Below, in pieces: positions 29,870-57,479 of a DNA stretch of 64,000 nt. The translations under genes and the position numbers were made by a program. The notes beneath the pieces are model-generated. The model made no database searches. It saw only the letters and a list, made by a program, of their open reading frames with translations, and was not told the origin of the DNA. The stretch lies in contig NC_132995.1 of NCBI RefSeq assembly GCF_048564905.1, positions 1,314,501 through 1,378,500 of the forward strand, in the 5' to 3' direction. The number at the start of each line of letters is the position of its first letter. The first letter of the stretch is position 1. The DNA is from Vicugna pacos. Taxonomy: Eukaryota; Chordata; Mammalia; Artiodactyla; Camelidae.

Positions 29870-30290
29870 TTCCCGCCACCCCCAGAAATGAGTGGCTCAG
29901 TGTTCCCAAATTTTTCTGTAACCACGCAGCCTACACCGAACATCTGCCATCCTTATGGAGGTCCAGAATTTGGTTTATGTGCTAGAAAGCACATCCCCAC
30001 CAAGAAACTCTGGGCACTGGGGCTCTAATTAGCTTCCGTAGTAGACATTTCAATCTACTGTCACAACTCCTCGATAAAGTTTAAATTAAGCACGTCCTGT
30101 GTGACCTCCCTGACACAGGATTACTGCAGACTGTTCCTGGTTCCTCTGGACTTCAGTCCTTGCGCCTCTTCCCTTGGCTGAGCTTGCTTTGCTTCTTTTT
30201 GGTGTAAATAAATCATAGCCCTTGAGTGCAACAAAATGCTGAGCACTGTGAGTTTTCCTAGCAAACCACTGAAACGGGGGGTGACATGAC
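29870..30290 (+). mobile_element. LTR-like remnant
   Basis: TTGCTTCTTTTTGGTGTAAA…TTTTCCTAGCAAACCACTGA resembles the same LTR class as at 27.0 kb. Confidence 0.4.
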
Positions 30291-30904
30291 AGAATCATTC
30301 ATTAGGATTCCAATCTGGCCGTAAAAGCGTGTGTAGATTTTCTTCACGGGCAGCACATGTCCCGTACAGTGCCAACTATACACACAGCTTTGTATAAACA
30401 CTAAGAGGGAGCCAAATACTATAATAAAAATACCCTGCTGTGTGTAGCCATTCACTAAAACACACATATTGTCTACTGAGAAAAAAAGAACCAAATGGAG
30501 CAGCGGCTGAGTGTAGGGATGATGAAAAATGGCTGTGAGGTGTCTAGCTTGGGCAACAAGGCAGGAGACAGAGGGAGTCACTGAGGATCGGGGCACCGTA
30601 CACACAACACTGAAAACCAAATGCACGTCAGTCCTTGCCCACCTCCCCGCCACCACAAACCCTCTGCATTTTCTACAGTTACAATGGATTATGCAGCCAT
30701 CAAAAAGACTGAGTTTGGTATATCTCACTCAATCTGAAGGGATGGCCAAGATGGGCTGTCAAATGAGAAAATTACTTTGCAGACAAATGACCAAGGTCTG
30801 GTCTACTGTGAAGTGGTACACTCACCCACCCCATGAGAGACAACACAGGAAAGTGGTAAGCGCATAGATTCCACGGCCAGTTTACGGAACTCCAATCCTA
30901 ATTC

Positions 30905-31058
30905 CCACACTTTTTTTCTTTTTTTTTAATTTTGGGGGGAGGTAATTAGGTTTTTATTTATTTATTTTAATGGAGGTGCTGGGGACTGAACCCAGGCCCC
31001 CAAGCATGCTAAGAATGTGCTCTACCACTGACCTGTATCACCTCCCGCCCACCCTCTG
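30905..31058 (-). mobile_element. Vic-1-type SINE
   Basis: A poly-T stretch is followed by the antisense head GGACTGAACCCAGGC…CTCTACCACTGACC. It abuts a MIR. Confidence 0.8.
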
Positions 31059-31061
31059 CCC

Positions 31062-31200
31062 AATTCTCACACTAATTGACTGTGAAATCTTGGATAAATT
31101 CCTTCTCCTTCCTTGTGCCTTAATTTTCTGCTCTGTAAAACAGGGACAACATTACCTACCACACAGTTATCCCAAAGGTTAAAAGAGCTGATGTATGTAA
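31062..31200 (+). mobile_element. MIR SINE
   Basis: TGTGAAATCTTGGATAAATT…CTGCTCTGTAAAACAGGGA matches the MIR core. Confidence 0.65.
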
Positions 31201-31429
31201 AACAACAGCTGATCTACAGTAACACTGTATGTCTGTGTGTTGTTTTGGTTACAGGTTCATTGCCATACCACGGCGACGTGACACACACATACAGGCTGAG
31301 TATAAATACAGAGAAAGCGTGGAGGGATGACCACTGACTCAAGGGACATGTGAGGCAGAAAGTACCTGGGGGTGAGACTAGAGACTTGAACACAGTTGAC
31401 AGCTGAAGCAAAAATTACAACAAAATCCA

Positions 31430-31556
31430 GTATGGGGGTGGGGGTATACCTCAGCAGTAGAGCACGTGCTTAGCAGGCACGAGGTCCTGGGTTCAATCCC
31501 AGTACATCCATTAAAAACAAATAAATCTAATTAACCCCCTCCAAAAAAAAAAAAAA
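31430..31556 (+). mobile_element. Vic-1-type SINE
   Basis: Head GGTATACCTCAGCAGTAGAG…GGTTCAATCCCAGTAC with an A-rich tail. Flanks CCAGTATGG and CCAATATGG look like a mutated target-site duplication. Confidence 0.85.
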
Positions 31557-31989
31557 ACCCCAATATGGCGCTCAGTGCGTAGATTATGATAGAAGGACAC
31601 TTACAGGGAGATATTAACGACCACAAAGTGGAGGTAGAGAAGAAAGACAGAGGTCCTAAACAAGATGGGGAGTGGGGAGAATGTGTTAAACCACTAAGAG
31701 GAAGAATGATCCTGGAAGAGGAGTGACCCCCTCCCTCTACTGAGGCTGTAACAAGTCTTGGAGGATTAGGGAATTTTACACAAAAATCTTCCCAGGAGAA
31801 CACAACTCTGAGCGATCGTCAGGTCACCTGCACCTGTCAGATCTGTTTTCAGAAATACTTGTGGATACCAGGCCTTCTATTCCTTCGGTAAATTTAGGAT
31901 TTCTATCCCAACATCAAGATAAACTACCAGAGAACAATGGACTACACAGGGTTGCCTGGTTCCTCAGAGTCCTTCTTTGGCATTATAAA

Positions 31990-34900
31990 CTAGACAGAAA
32001 TATAGAAGATGTATCGAACCAAACGAAAACCAAACAACTGAAAAATTCAAAAACAAAAATGAAAGCTCACTGGGTGAGCTCAATAGCAGATATGAGAGAG
32101 GCAGGAATCAGTGAGCTCAAGGAGGTGTCAATGGAAATTAATCAATGTGAGCAACAGAGGAAAACAGGCTGGGGGGAACAAAAAGATGGGAGCCTGAGAG
32201 TACTGTGGAACAAGAACATGAGATCTACTATTCATGTTACTGGAGTCCCGGAAAGAGAGGACAAAGTGTGGGGCTGAAAAAATATTTGAAGAATTAATAT
32301 CTAAAAATGCCCCAAATTTGGCAAAGAGTATACACCACATGATTCAAAAAGCTGAGCAAACAGCAGACAAGATAAACCCCTAAAATTCCATGCCAGGGCA
32401 CCCTAATCAAACTTCTGAACATTACAATGAAAAACACTTTGGAAACTCTTGATGGGAAGGATGCATTACAGACAGGAGTACCACGGGTTGAAGGGCAGGC
32501 TCCTCATCTGAAATCATGGTGGACAGAACAGACAGACATGCTTTCTCTTGTCCTAAAAGAACTATGGACCCCAAGTCTTATGTCCCATAAAAACATCCTT
32601 CAGGAATGAAGGGAACAGAAAGACATTTTTAGATGAAGGAAAGAAAAAATGTTTGTCAACAGCAGACACACCTTAGAAAAAAGGCTACATGAAATTTGCC
32701 AAATAAAAGGGAAATGTTACAAGACTTGGGTTAAAAAAGAGTTCAATTAAAAAAAAAAAGGACAACAACTTGGGACTTCAAGAATGGAGAAAGAACAACA
32801 GAAATGGTAAAAGCAGAGGTAAACAGACTATGCTTCTTAACAATTTTGGGAAAAATCCTGGACAGCTGAGGTAAAAATTACAACATCCAATAATATGGTG
32901 CTCAGTGTATGATGAGAAAATACCTGGAACACTTATCAGCAGGGAATATCAGAGAACCTAATGAAATGAAGGTTTCTACGTATCAAAGCGCTAAAATGCT
33001 GGTATCAGTCTGTGATAAATTATGTATATATAATACCTAGAGTAAAAAAAAGGACATATAATCAAAAACATCACAGATGTAGCAAGTGGAATTCTAAGAA
33101 ACCTTAAAGCAACCCACAGGAAGTGGGGGAAAAAACCCAAATAACAAAAAGAACCAGAAAACAAGAGGAACAGTGTAAAGGGAACACACACAAAAAAACC
33201 AATTGGGGGTAGAGGGTGAGCTCAGTGCACGCTCGGCACACATGAGGGCCTGGGTTCAATCCCCAGTCCTCCATTAAGGGGGGAAAAAACCCACTACCCA
33301 CCCCCAAAACAAAAAACCCAATTAATAAAATGGTACACTTAAGCTCTAATGTGTCAATAATTATTTTAAATTTCAGTGATCTAAATGTACTAATTAAAAG
33401 AGAGTGGCAAAATGGATTAAAAAAGTGTGACCCAACCATATGCTGGTACAAGAAACTTACTTCAAATATAATGATATAGATAAGGTTGGAAATACAATTA
33501 CTGAAAATTTAAACTGTGCAAACATTAATCAAAAAATACAGTAGTGACTACATTAGCATCAGATAAAGCACGCTTCAAAGGCAAGAAAGTGCACAGGGAC
33601 AAAAAGGGCCTTATATAACGATAAAAGGGTCAATACACCAAGATGACATAGCCATCCTCAACGCATATGCACCAAACAAAAGAGCTTCGAAATACCCGAA
33701 GCAGGAACTTACAGAAGTTGTAAGGAATAGACAATTTCTCAATGACACTTCAAGGCTTCATCACCCTCCCCACAACTGACAGAAATCACAGACGGAAGTC
33801 TGCAAGGATACAGAAAAACTCAGTGATACCAACAACCAAGAGGACTGGGTGGACGTTTGCAGAAACTCCACCCGGTGACAGCAGAACACACACTCTTTTC
33901 CAGAAGCCTCACAGAACATTCAACGAGATATACCATATCCTGGGTCATACAACAAACTCTGACAAATTTAAACAGTCAGACCAAACAAACAGGAAATCAG
34001 TAACAGAAAGATACCAGGTAATTCTCCAAACACTAGGAAGTTAAGCAGTATACTTCTTAATAATCCACGGGTGACAAGAAGTCTAAAGGAATCAAGGGGT
34101 ATTTAGGACTGAATAAACTGCAATTAAAACTTGTAAAGTAAAACTGGAACAGTGCTGTGAGGGAACTTTGTAATGCTTAAAGCTTATATTAGAAGAGAAA
34201 AAAAAACTTCAAATCAATAATCTCAGCACCCACCTCAAAAAATAAGAGGGAAATACAACCAAAGTAAAGCAGAAGATCGTATATCATAAAGATCAGCACA
34301 GGAATCCGTGAAATTAAAACCAAAAAGGTAATAGAGAAAAGGTAATAAAATGCTTCAAAATGATCAGTAAGACTGAGAAATGTCTAGAAAGACTGACAAA
34401 GATTAAAAAGAGAATTGATGTATTTCCAAAGTCAGGCATAAACCGTGCCATTAAAAAGATAACAAGGGGATATTTCCAACAAGTCTACAAACAAACTAGA
34501 AAATTTAGATGAAATGAAACATTTCCTTGAAAAGGACACCTATCCAATTTATCCAATATGAAACAGATACTCTAAATAGTTCCATACTTATCAAAAGTAT
34601 CCAGAAAATCTCCAGGCCCAAATGGTCCACTGGAGAAGGCTATCAAACATTAAAACAGTAATTAAAAACAATCACACACTGCCTTCCTGCAAAATAGGGC
34701 AGAACAATCCTTCCCAGCTCAACCTGGGAGGTCACTTTCACTCTGACACCAAAACCAGACCATGACACCAGTTAAAAACAAGCAAATGAACGAGACCGAC
34801 ACACCATCAATCAAGAGGTTAGAAAAAAACTTCCTCAAAAAAATACAATCAAATGAATGCTTTAATATATAATACAGATTAAAAAAACTTATACTCCACA

Positions 34901-35835
34901 AGCAAGTGAGGTTTATTCCAAGGAGGCAAGGCTATTTCAATATGCAAAACTCTATGTAATACATTGTATCAACAGGCTACAGAAGGAAAGGCAGGTGATC
35001 ACAGCAACTGGTGGGGGTACAGCGTCTGACAAAATCCAACACTCATGCAGGGAAACAAAAATCTCAGCAAAGCAAGGACAGAGGGAAACTTTCTAGACCT
35101 GATAGGAAAACTCCACGGGGGAAAAAACCTTACAATTAACACTGTACTTGATGAGACACTGACCGTCCCCCCCTAGCATCAGGGAGCAGTCAAGGACGCT
35201 CCTTCTCACTTCGTCTACTCAGCATCCTGCGGGAGGTCCTAGGTGGTGCAGTGAGAAATGGAAGTAACAGGTATCCAGGTAGAAGGGAAGAAGTAATTTC
35301 CATACACAAAGTACCAAGGATTCAATCCAAAGACATGGCTAGAAATAATAATTGAGTCCAGCCTAGCGTGCATGGCACCAACATGCCACCCCCGAAGTTA
35401 CCTTTATGTACACTTCTAAAGACCATGGGGAAATAAAGTTTTAAAAAAAAAATCGGTAAAATTTGCACATCACTTAAAAGTCCTCAGAACCTCAACCTAA
35501 ACCCTAACAAAAAATGTACAGAACCTATATTCAGCTGAAAACCATGAGACGGTAATGAAATACCAAGATTTACTTAAATAAATGAAGTATCATGGTGCCG
35601 CTTCTGACAAACTGCTCTACAAGTTCAAATAAATTTCTATAAATATGTGAGCAAGACTTTTTGCATCTGAAAATTTATATGAAAAGTCAAAGGAACTAGG
35701 AAAGCTAAGTCAATTTAAATAGGAATAACAGGATTCACTTTACCTGATCTTAAGACTCACCACACAGCTCCAGCAATCAAGTAAACAGCATGGGTCAATA
35801 AAAATCTGAACATCTGGTGTTTAAAGTCACCAAAA
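31990..35835 (+). mobile_element. Old L1 LINE, 3'-incomplete (unit 2 copy)
   Basis: Paralogue of the L1 at 900-4700, with the same ORF1- and ORF2-like phrases in the same order. It is interrupted by a Vic-1 SINE near 33.2 kb. Frames are decayed. Confidence 0.75.
33203..33315 (+). mobile_element. Vic-1-type SINE inside the unit 2 L1
   Basis: GGTGAGCTCAGTGCACGCTC…GGGTTCAATCCCCAGTCC plus an A/C-rich tail. It is absent from the unit 1 L1, so it inserted after duplication. Confidence 0.8.
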
Positions 35836-35869
35836 GAAGTTTGTTTTTTAAAAACAAGTCTTAAACAGT

Positions 35870-36323
35870 CTTAACTGGTGCAATAAAATGTGCCCATTCG
35901 TACATGTGTCCTTATCTACTTAAATACCTGCCCTTACCTGTCTAACTCTCCTGACACCGGACAGCAGTGAATGTATATACAAGACACGGAAAGGGTCAAG
36001 GTCCTCGGCCTCAGAAACATTCCCCTTACCCAAGTAAACCAAGGAATCCCTGACAAAGTGCCGCCAGCTTGACAGAGAAGTCTCAAAGGAACTGTGTCTG
36101 CATTTCATTTTCTCCAAATCTCCACCTCCTTTTTATAAAAATTCCTGAGATAACACTGCAGTGTAAGCTGAGGAGAAAAGTGTAGCTTGAGTTTTCCTTG
36201 TGCCCAAGAAACACCGGTCTCTCCCGTGTGGATGGAATCCCACGTGCAGAATAAGGCTCTAGGCTGCATTAATTTCTAAAAACGCATCTTAACGTGACTA
36301 CTGACGTTGTGTGACAGGTCTCC
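35870..36323 (-). other. ZNF264 3' UTR (proximal part)
   Basis: This stretch is colinear with the ZNF805 3' flank at 4735-5299. No canonical poly(A) signal was seen on the minus strand, so the transcript end is not located. Confidence 0.5.
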
Positions 36324-51196
<14,873 letters not shown>

Positions 51197-51685
51197 GATG
51201 GGTCCCTGTGGGTCCGCCAGGCCGGGCGAGGCGAGCACCCGGGCGGCCTGCTGACCCTCCTCTCTGCCCTGGCTTGGCTGGGCGACCTCGGCCGACTGCC
51301 GCCCTCCGGGAAAAAGGCGCGCCGGTCCCGGGCGCCGCCCTTGGGAACTGCGGGGGTGAAGGGCGGGTGCTGAGGGCCCGGAGAGGCCGCGGCCCGGCGG
51401 GCGACCAGGCCACACGCCCGCTGAGGAAGTCACGGCCAGTTCAAAGGTACGAGCGGCAGCCCCATCCTCCTGCCCTGCTCCGCCCCCGCGAAAGGCCTGA
51501 GTAGCGGCGCGGGCCCACCCCTCAGCCCTCAGCCCTCAGCCCCTCAAGACACGCAGCGAACCACAGAGGCAAATGGCGTCCGCTGTGACCAAACCGGAAG
51601 TCCCGCCAACGTACGTGCGCCCGCAGGAAACGCCCCTACGCGAGACCGTCATTGGCCAGCGCCAGCCTCAGACGCAGGAGGCATG

Positions 51686-51703
51686 GCCTCTGGGTAATGT
51701 AGT
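51686..51703 (-). promoter_or_regulatory. ZNF143/STAF-like site in ZNF264 promoter
   Basis: Read on the minus strand the site is ACTACATTACCCAGAGGC. It is the conserved partner of the site at 20053-20071. Confidence 0.6.
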
Positions 51704-52139
51704 CTCCCCTGGACCCAAGGCTGAGGAGCGCCTTAATCTGGTGGTCTTCCTTTGGGTAAAAGCCCCAAGATGCCCAGACCTGCCTCGTTACAATGGGCTC
51801 AACAGGGGAGGCCCAAGAGTGTCCACGCTGTGCCCTGGGGAAAGTGAGGCTTGCGATGCAGGAACATTGGCCCAGGGTCTGGGCAGGTGCAAAGGGGCAA
51901 GACTGGGACCTGGGCTCAGGGCTCACATAATGACTTCTCCCTTCCCTCCTTCTCAGATCCTCTTCTTGAAATCTTGCAGAAGGCCATCTGTGTCCTCCGC
52001 TTCTTGTTTGTAGAAAAAGCTTTAGTCACCTAGGCCTCCCTGAGTTCCAAAAAGTGGGCTCAAATGTTAATCATTTAAGGAGTAGAAATGGGAACACTTA
52101 AGAGGCAGTCAAGCAAGCAAGGAGATAATTTAAGCAGTA

Positions 52140-52585
52140 AGTCAAACTGTGGGATGGGATCTTAAGACGCTAGTTCTCCTCCAGGAAAACAGTTAACAAT
52201 GTCTGATGTACATTCTTAAGTTATTTTTTACAAAAACCAGACTTCCACCAGATGGAAACTGCTGACCTCAAACACATAGACCTTAGACTGGTTGGAATCA
52301 GGATTTATAGTGACATTCCTGAAACATCACCCTGCTACCTCACCACCAACCAATGAGAAAATTGTCCATGAGCTGACCATGCGTCCTAGGACCCTCTCTT
52401 CTAACTTTGTTTAAAAACACTTGCCTGAAGCCATTGGGGGTTCAGGTCTTTTGAGTAACAGCTGCCTATTCTCCTTGCTTGGCACCCTGCAGTAAAGGCT
52501 GTACTTTCCTTCACCAGAACCCAGTGTCAGTAGATTGGTTTTGCTGCAATTTGGGCAGGTGAACCCAGGTTCAGTTTCATAACAT
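52140..52585 (+). mobile_element. LTR fossil (ERV1-like), probably solo
   Basis: CTTGCTTGGCACCCTGCAGT followed by AAAGGCTGTACTTTCC and a TTGGTTTTGCTGC end look like an LTR R/U5 region. It lies about 1 kb upstream of the ZNF264 start. No internal retroviral sequence was recognised next to it. Confidence 0.5.
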
Positions 52586-53210
52586 CCTGGGGGAACAGAT
52601 TTTAAAAGTAGCTTCAAAATCCTCCTGACTAGGACACTGGGAAGTCCCATCTTGATATGCTGCACACTCACCTGCCACATTCTCCTGGGCTTTCTTCCAC
52701 CCAGAGCCTCCTTCGTATGTAGTTGGCCTAGATCACCCAAAGAATGGATTTGCCATCTCCTGGGATGGGGAAGCCACATGTGGAGAGTTGGAGGGAAATT
52801 CTGGATTCCAGTATTGAGCAGGGTCAATTTGAAGTGTTTATGAGACCACAAAGTGTCACTTAGGCATTTCAACCTATGACTGAACATTGGGAAAGAGTTT
52901 GAGCCTGGACGTATAATTGAGTTATTAGCTTACACTGTTATTTCAAGTCATGACGAGTGAGAGTGTCAAAGGAACGAGTGTAGACTGGAGAAGAAAGTGA
53001 ACAAAGCATGAGCCCTGGACCAGCCTGACTTCATTAAGTGGTTGATGACAGGAAACAAACTCATGTTAGGGCTTCTAATGTCCACCTAGAGGTATATTAA
53101 GCAATTTAAAAAGTCATCATTGGTGATTTTCTTCCCATAATTTTTGAGCTAGGAGAATAAAATGCAGAAAACCAATAGAATGTACATATTTTAGAAATAT
53201 TTATTTTAAA

Positions 53211-53253
53211 ATGTACATGTATATATATTATGTGTAATATATATATATATATG
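53211..53253. repeat. (TA)n microsatellite
   Basis: TATATATATTATGTGTAATA then (TA)n. It lies at the right boundary of duplication unit 2. Confidence 0.8.
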
Positions 53254-53575
53254 AGAGATTTATTTCAAGGAATTGGCTTATGCGACTGTGGGGCCTGGCA
53301 AGTTCAATACTGGAATCTACAGGGTAGAGGCAGGCTGGAAACTCTCGCCAGAGCTAATGCTACAACTTATTTTTCCTCTTAAGGCCTTTTGACTGATTGG
53401 ATAAGACCCACCCACTTTATTAAAGTAAAATCATTTGCTTAAAGTCAACTGATTGCAGATATAAAGCAAATCTACAGAATACTTTCATGGCAACACCTAG
53501 ATTAGTGTTTGATCCAATAATTGGATAGTATAGCCTAGTTGAGTTTACACATAAAACAAGCCATCACATTCTGCC
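53235..53575. repeat. Interspersed repeat, family not assigned
   Basis: GAGATTTATTTCAAGGAATTGGC… and …TTGACTGATTGGATAAGACC are familiar from many mammalian genomic copies, but I cannot name the family. It begins right at the unit 2 boundary. Confidence 0.5.
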
Positions 53576-54244
53576 CCTTGTCATCTTGGCACCCACACAC
53601 ATCACCTAAAACCATAATTAACCTCCAAATGAAGACAGTAAAAAAGATAAGCGGTCTGCCTAACCAGGTCGAATCTGGTATTTATCCACTGTTATGATGG
53701 GTCATATTACATTATGAACTATATTACACATGATGGATTATATATGATGAGTGTAATATAAGCCATGTGTATCTATTGGTCTAATGTTAAATTCTCTGAT
53801 GTTGGAAACTGCCCTCTGGTTGGGTAAGATAATGTCTTTGCTCTCATGAAATACAAACAAATATTTAGGAAGAAAGAGATATGAACTGTGAAGTTCTCAA
53901 ATGGTTCAGAAAAATATAACTTGATGGATAACAGGAGTGAGAGAGAGAATGAGAATGACAAAGCAAATGTGACAAACTGCAAGTTGATAAATCTGTGTTA
54001 AGGGTGTACAGAGTATCTCTGTGCTATTCCTGACATTTTCCTGTAATTTTGAAATCATTCACACAAAAAAGTGTGTGTTTGCCACAAGTGCATTAATCAT
54101 GATATTTCACCTTGGACATAGCCAATGCAAAAAAATGACTCCGCAGATTGTTTAGGTAAGCAAAGAGCGTCACAATTATCGTTCATTTAAGTGAACAGCA
54201 TACATCTTTTGGGTTCTATAATCTGCCATGCTCCTTTTCTATAG
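53576..54244. other. Intergenic, nothing identified
   Basis: AT-rich sequence between an unassigned repeat and an antisense L1 fragment. Confidence 0.4.
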
Positions 54245-55625
54245 GCCTTCAATTCCTCTTTTTTTTTAATTTACAAACTGTGTATTTTAGCACAATTGTA
54301 TATTCACAGAAAAACAGAATAGAAGATAAAGAGGGTTCTCATATACCCCCTGTTCCCATACATGCACAACCTCTCCCACTGTCAGATCCACAAAACAGTG
54401 ATACATTTGTTATATCTGATGAACCTACAATGACATATCATTATTGCCCAAGATCCATAGTTTACATTAGAATTTACTCTTGGTGTTGTATATTACATGG
54501 ATTTTAACAAATGTTTACTATCACAATCCACCATTATAGTATCATACGAATGGTTTCTACAAATCCTCTGTGCTCTACTTGTTCATTCCTGCCTCCCTCC
54601 AAACCCTGGAAACCTCTGATATTTTTTATTATCACCACAGTTTTGCCTATTCCAGAATATCATTTAGTTGTAATCATATAGTATACAGCTTTTTCAGATT
54701 GGCTCCTTTCAATAGTGATATGCATTTAAGTTTCCTGTCTGTCTTTTTACAGCTTGATTTCTTTTGGGTACATTGTCTGGACCCACCACCATTTATTTAT
54801 CCATTCACCTACTGAATGTAAAAAGAAACCAAAGGACATTTTAGTTGCTTCCAAGTTTCAGAAATTTGGCAATTATGAAGAAATCTTCTATTAAAAAAAT
54901 CCACATACAGGTTTCTGTGTGGAGATAAGTTTTCAGTTCATTTGGGTAAATGCTGAAGAGTGTAATTGCTAGCTTGTATGGTAAGATATGTCTATTGCTG
55001 TGAGAAACTACCAAGTTGTCCTTCAAAGTGGTTGAACCATTTTGCATTCCCACTAACCATGAATGAGAGGGTTCCTGTTGCTCCTCATCCTCACTAGCAT
55101 TTGGTGTTGTCAGTGTTTTGGATTTTAGTCAGTCTAATAGGTGTAGAGCTATCACACTGTTGTTTTAATTTGCAATTTCCTAATGAAATATGCTGAACAC
55201 ACTTTAATATGCTTACTTGCCATCTGTGTATCTTCTTTGATGAGGTGTCCAGTCTTTTGCCCATCAATTATCAAATACTTTTTCAAATGCCTTTGAAAAT
55301 ATTTTCTCCCAGTCTGAGGCTTATCTTCTAATTCTCTTGACATTTTCTTTCACAGAGAAGAAGTCTTTCATTTTAATAAAGTCCATGTTACTAATTATTT
55401 TGTTCATGGGTCATGACTTTGGTGTTGTATCTGAAAATCCATCACCATACCCAAGGTCCTCCAGGTTTTCTCCCACATTGTCTTCCATAAGTTTTATAGC
55501 TCTGCATTTTACATTTAGGTCTATGATCTATTTTGCATTTATTTTTCTGAATGATGTAAGGTCTATTTCTAGATTCATTTCTTTGCATGTGGATGTGCAG
55601 TTTCTCCCATAGTGCTAGGGAGGCT
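54245..55625 (-). mobile_element. L1 LINE fragment, antisense
   Basis: Plus-strand text is the antisense of L1 ORF2 end and 3' UTR, including ATTCATTTCTTTGCATGTGG and TTTGCCCATCAATTATC. It is old and heavily diverged. Confidence 0.65.
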
Positions 55626-56029
55626 TATTTCTAGATCATGCAAGGATTCTATTGGTAGGCCACTCAATGTGCTGATTGCTTTTTTTTTTTTTTTTGGATT
55701 AGGCTCTGCTGATAATCTAAAATTCTCTGAATCACCTGTCTCAGCTAGTCTATTATGATTTAGGAAATGTTTCCCCTATTGCTTCTTCCTATATCTAGAG
55801 TTGTACTGTTACAATTACTGTATGTAATATATTATAAACTGCCCCAAGATGTTTAGCCATCATTAATTTTGTTGGAGGCCTGCTTACACATTGGGTGATA
55901 AAGAGACAATAATCTCATAAAATAGACAAGATATAAGTAATACAACTAATAATATTAATAAAGCTATAGTACAGCAGAAAGAAATAAAAGACATAAACAC
56001 ATTTGAAAACAAGAAAGAATTAAAATTAG

Positions 56030-56990
56030 GATAACTAGTTGTTTAGGTCTTTAATCTATTTTGATTTTATTTTTGCATATGGTGCCAGAGAATGTTCTAA
56101 TTTCAGTCTTTTACATATAGCCGTCCAGTTTTCCCAGCACCACTTATTGAAGAGACTGTCTTTTCTCCATTGTATATTCTTTCCTCCTTTGTTATAGATT
56201 AATTGGTCTTAAGTGTATAGGTTTATTTCTGGACTTTCTATCCTGTTCCATTGATCTATGTGTCTGTTTTTGTGTCAGTACCATACTGTTTTAATTACTG
56301 TAGCTTTGGAGAATAGTTTGAAGTCAGGGCATGTGATTTCCCCAGCTCCGTTCTTCTTTCTCAAGACTGTTTTTGCTATGCAGGGTCTTTTGTGTTTCCA
56401 TACAAATTTTAACATTTTTTTGTTCCAGTTCTGTGGAAATGTCATTGGTAATTTGATAGAGATTGCATTGAATTTGTATATTGCCTTGAGCAGTATGGCC
56501 ATTTTAGCAATATTGATTCTCCCAATCCAAGAACATGGTATATCTTTCCACCTGTTTGTGTCATCTTCAATTTCTTCCATCAGTGTCTTATAGTTCTTGA
56601 GGTACAAATCCCTTGCCTCCTTACGTAGGTTTATTCCTATGTATTTTATTCTTTTTGATGCAATGATAAATGGTATTGTTTCCTTAGTTTCTCCTGATAT
56701 TTCATTGGTAGTGTATAGAAACGCAGCTTATCTCTATATATTAATTTTGTATCCTGCAACTTTGCTGAATTCATTGATGAGCTCTAGTAGTTTTCTGGTA
56801 GCATTGTTATGATTCTCTATGTATCATATCATGTCATCTGCCATCAGTGACAGTTTTACTTCTTCTTTTCCAGTATGGATTCCTTATATTTCTTTTCTTC
56901 TATGATTGCTGTGGCTAGGACTTCCAAAACTATGTTGAACAAAATGGAGAAACTATTTTAGATAGACATACCCAAACCATAATTATTCCT
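56030..56990 (-). mobile_element. L1 ORF2 fragment, antisense
   Basis: A minus-strand open stretch (56607-56275) reads [20 protein letters not shown], a hallmark of the C-terminal part of L1 ORF2. It is younger than the neighbouring L1 but truncated at both ends. Confidence 0.85.
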
Positions 56991-57479
56991 AAAAAGTTCA
57001 CCTGAAAAGTCTTATCTCATTTAGCTTAATTTTATAAGTTATGACAATATCACAGTACCAAGTTAAATTTTTCTTGCTGACAAACTCTGCAATAGAAATT
57101 GTACCTTTATAGTTGACCAAGGTACAATAAAAGTAATAGATACCTGTATTGATTAAACCAATAAGCTTAAGCTAGCTTTCATACCAGATGTTAATTTAAT
57201 ATTGAATATTTCCTAGCTCACATAAACCTGAAATTCATTCTAGCCATTAAAAAAATATTTAGAAATATTTAATTTGAGTGGTTACTTTTAAGTCAATTAA
57301 ATTGATAATTTTCGTAAATTTAATTTTGATAATATGATAACATGTATAATGTGTAAACAGACATATAACAGCCAAAACTAGAGATCTCATAGCTTCACTT
57401 TAATACTTGATTATGAATCAGGTATTACAATGTAAACTTACTAGTTTATAAATAACAGTTGGAATTCATGCAGGAAAAT

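Noticed and set aside
52411-52887. 158-codon minus-strand open frame
   Set aside because: It runs antisense through an LTR fossil and diverged flanking sequence, with no domain.
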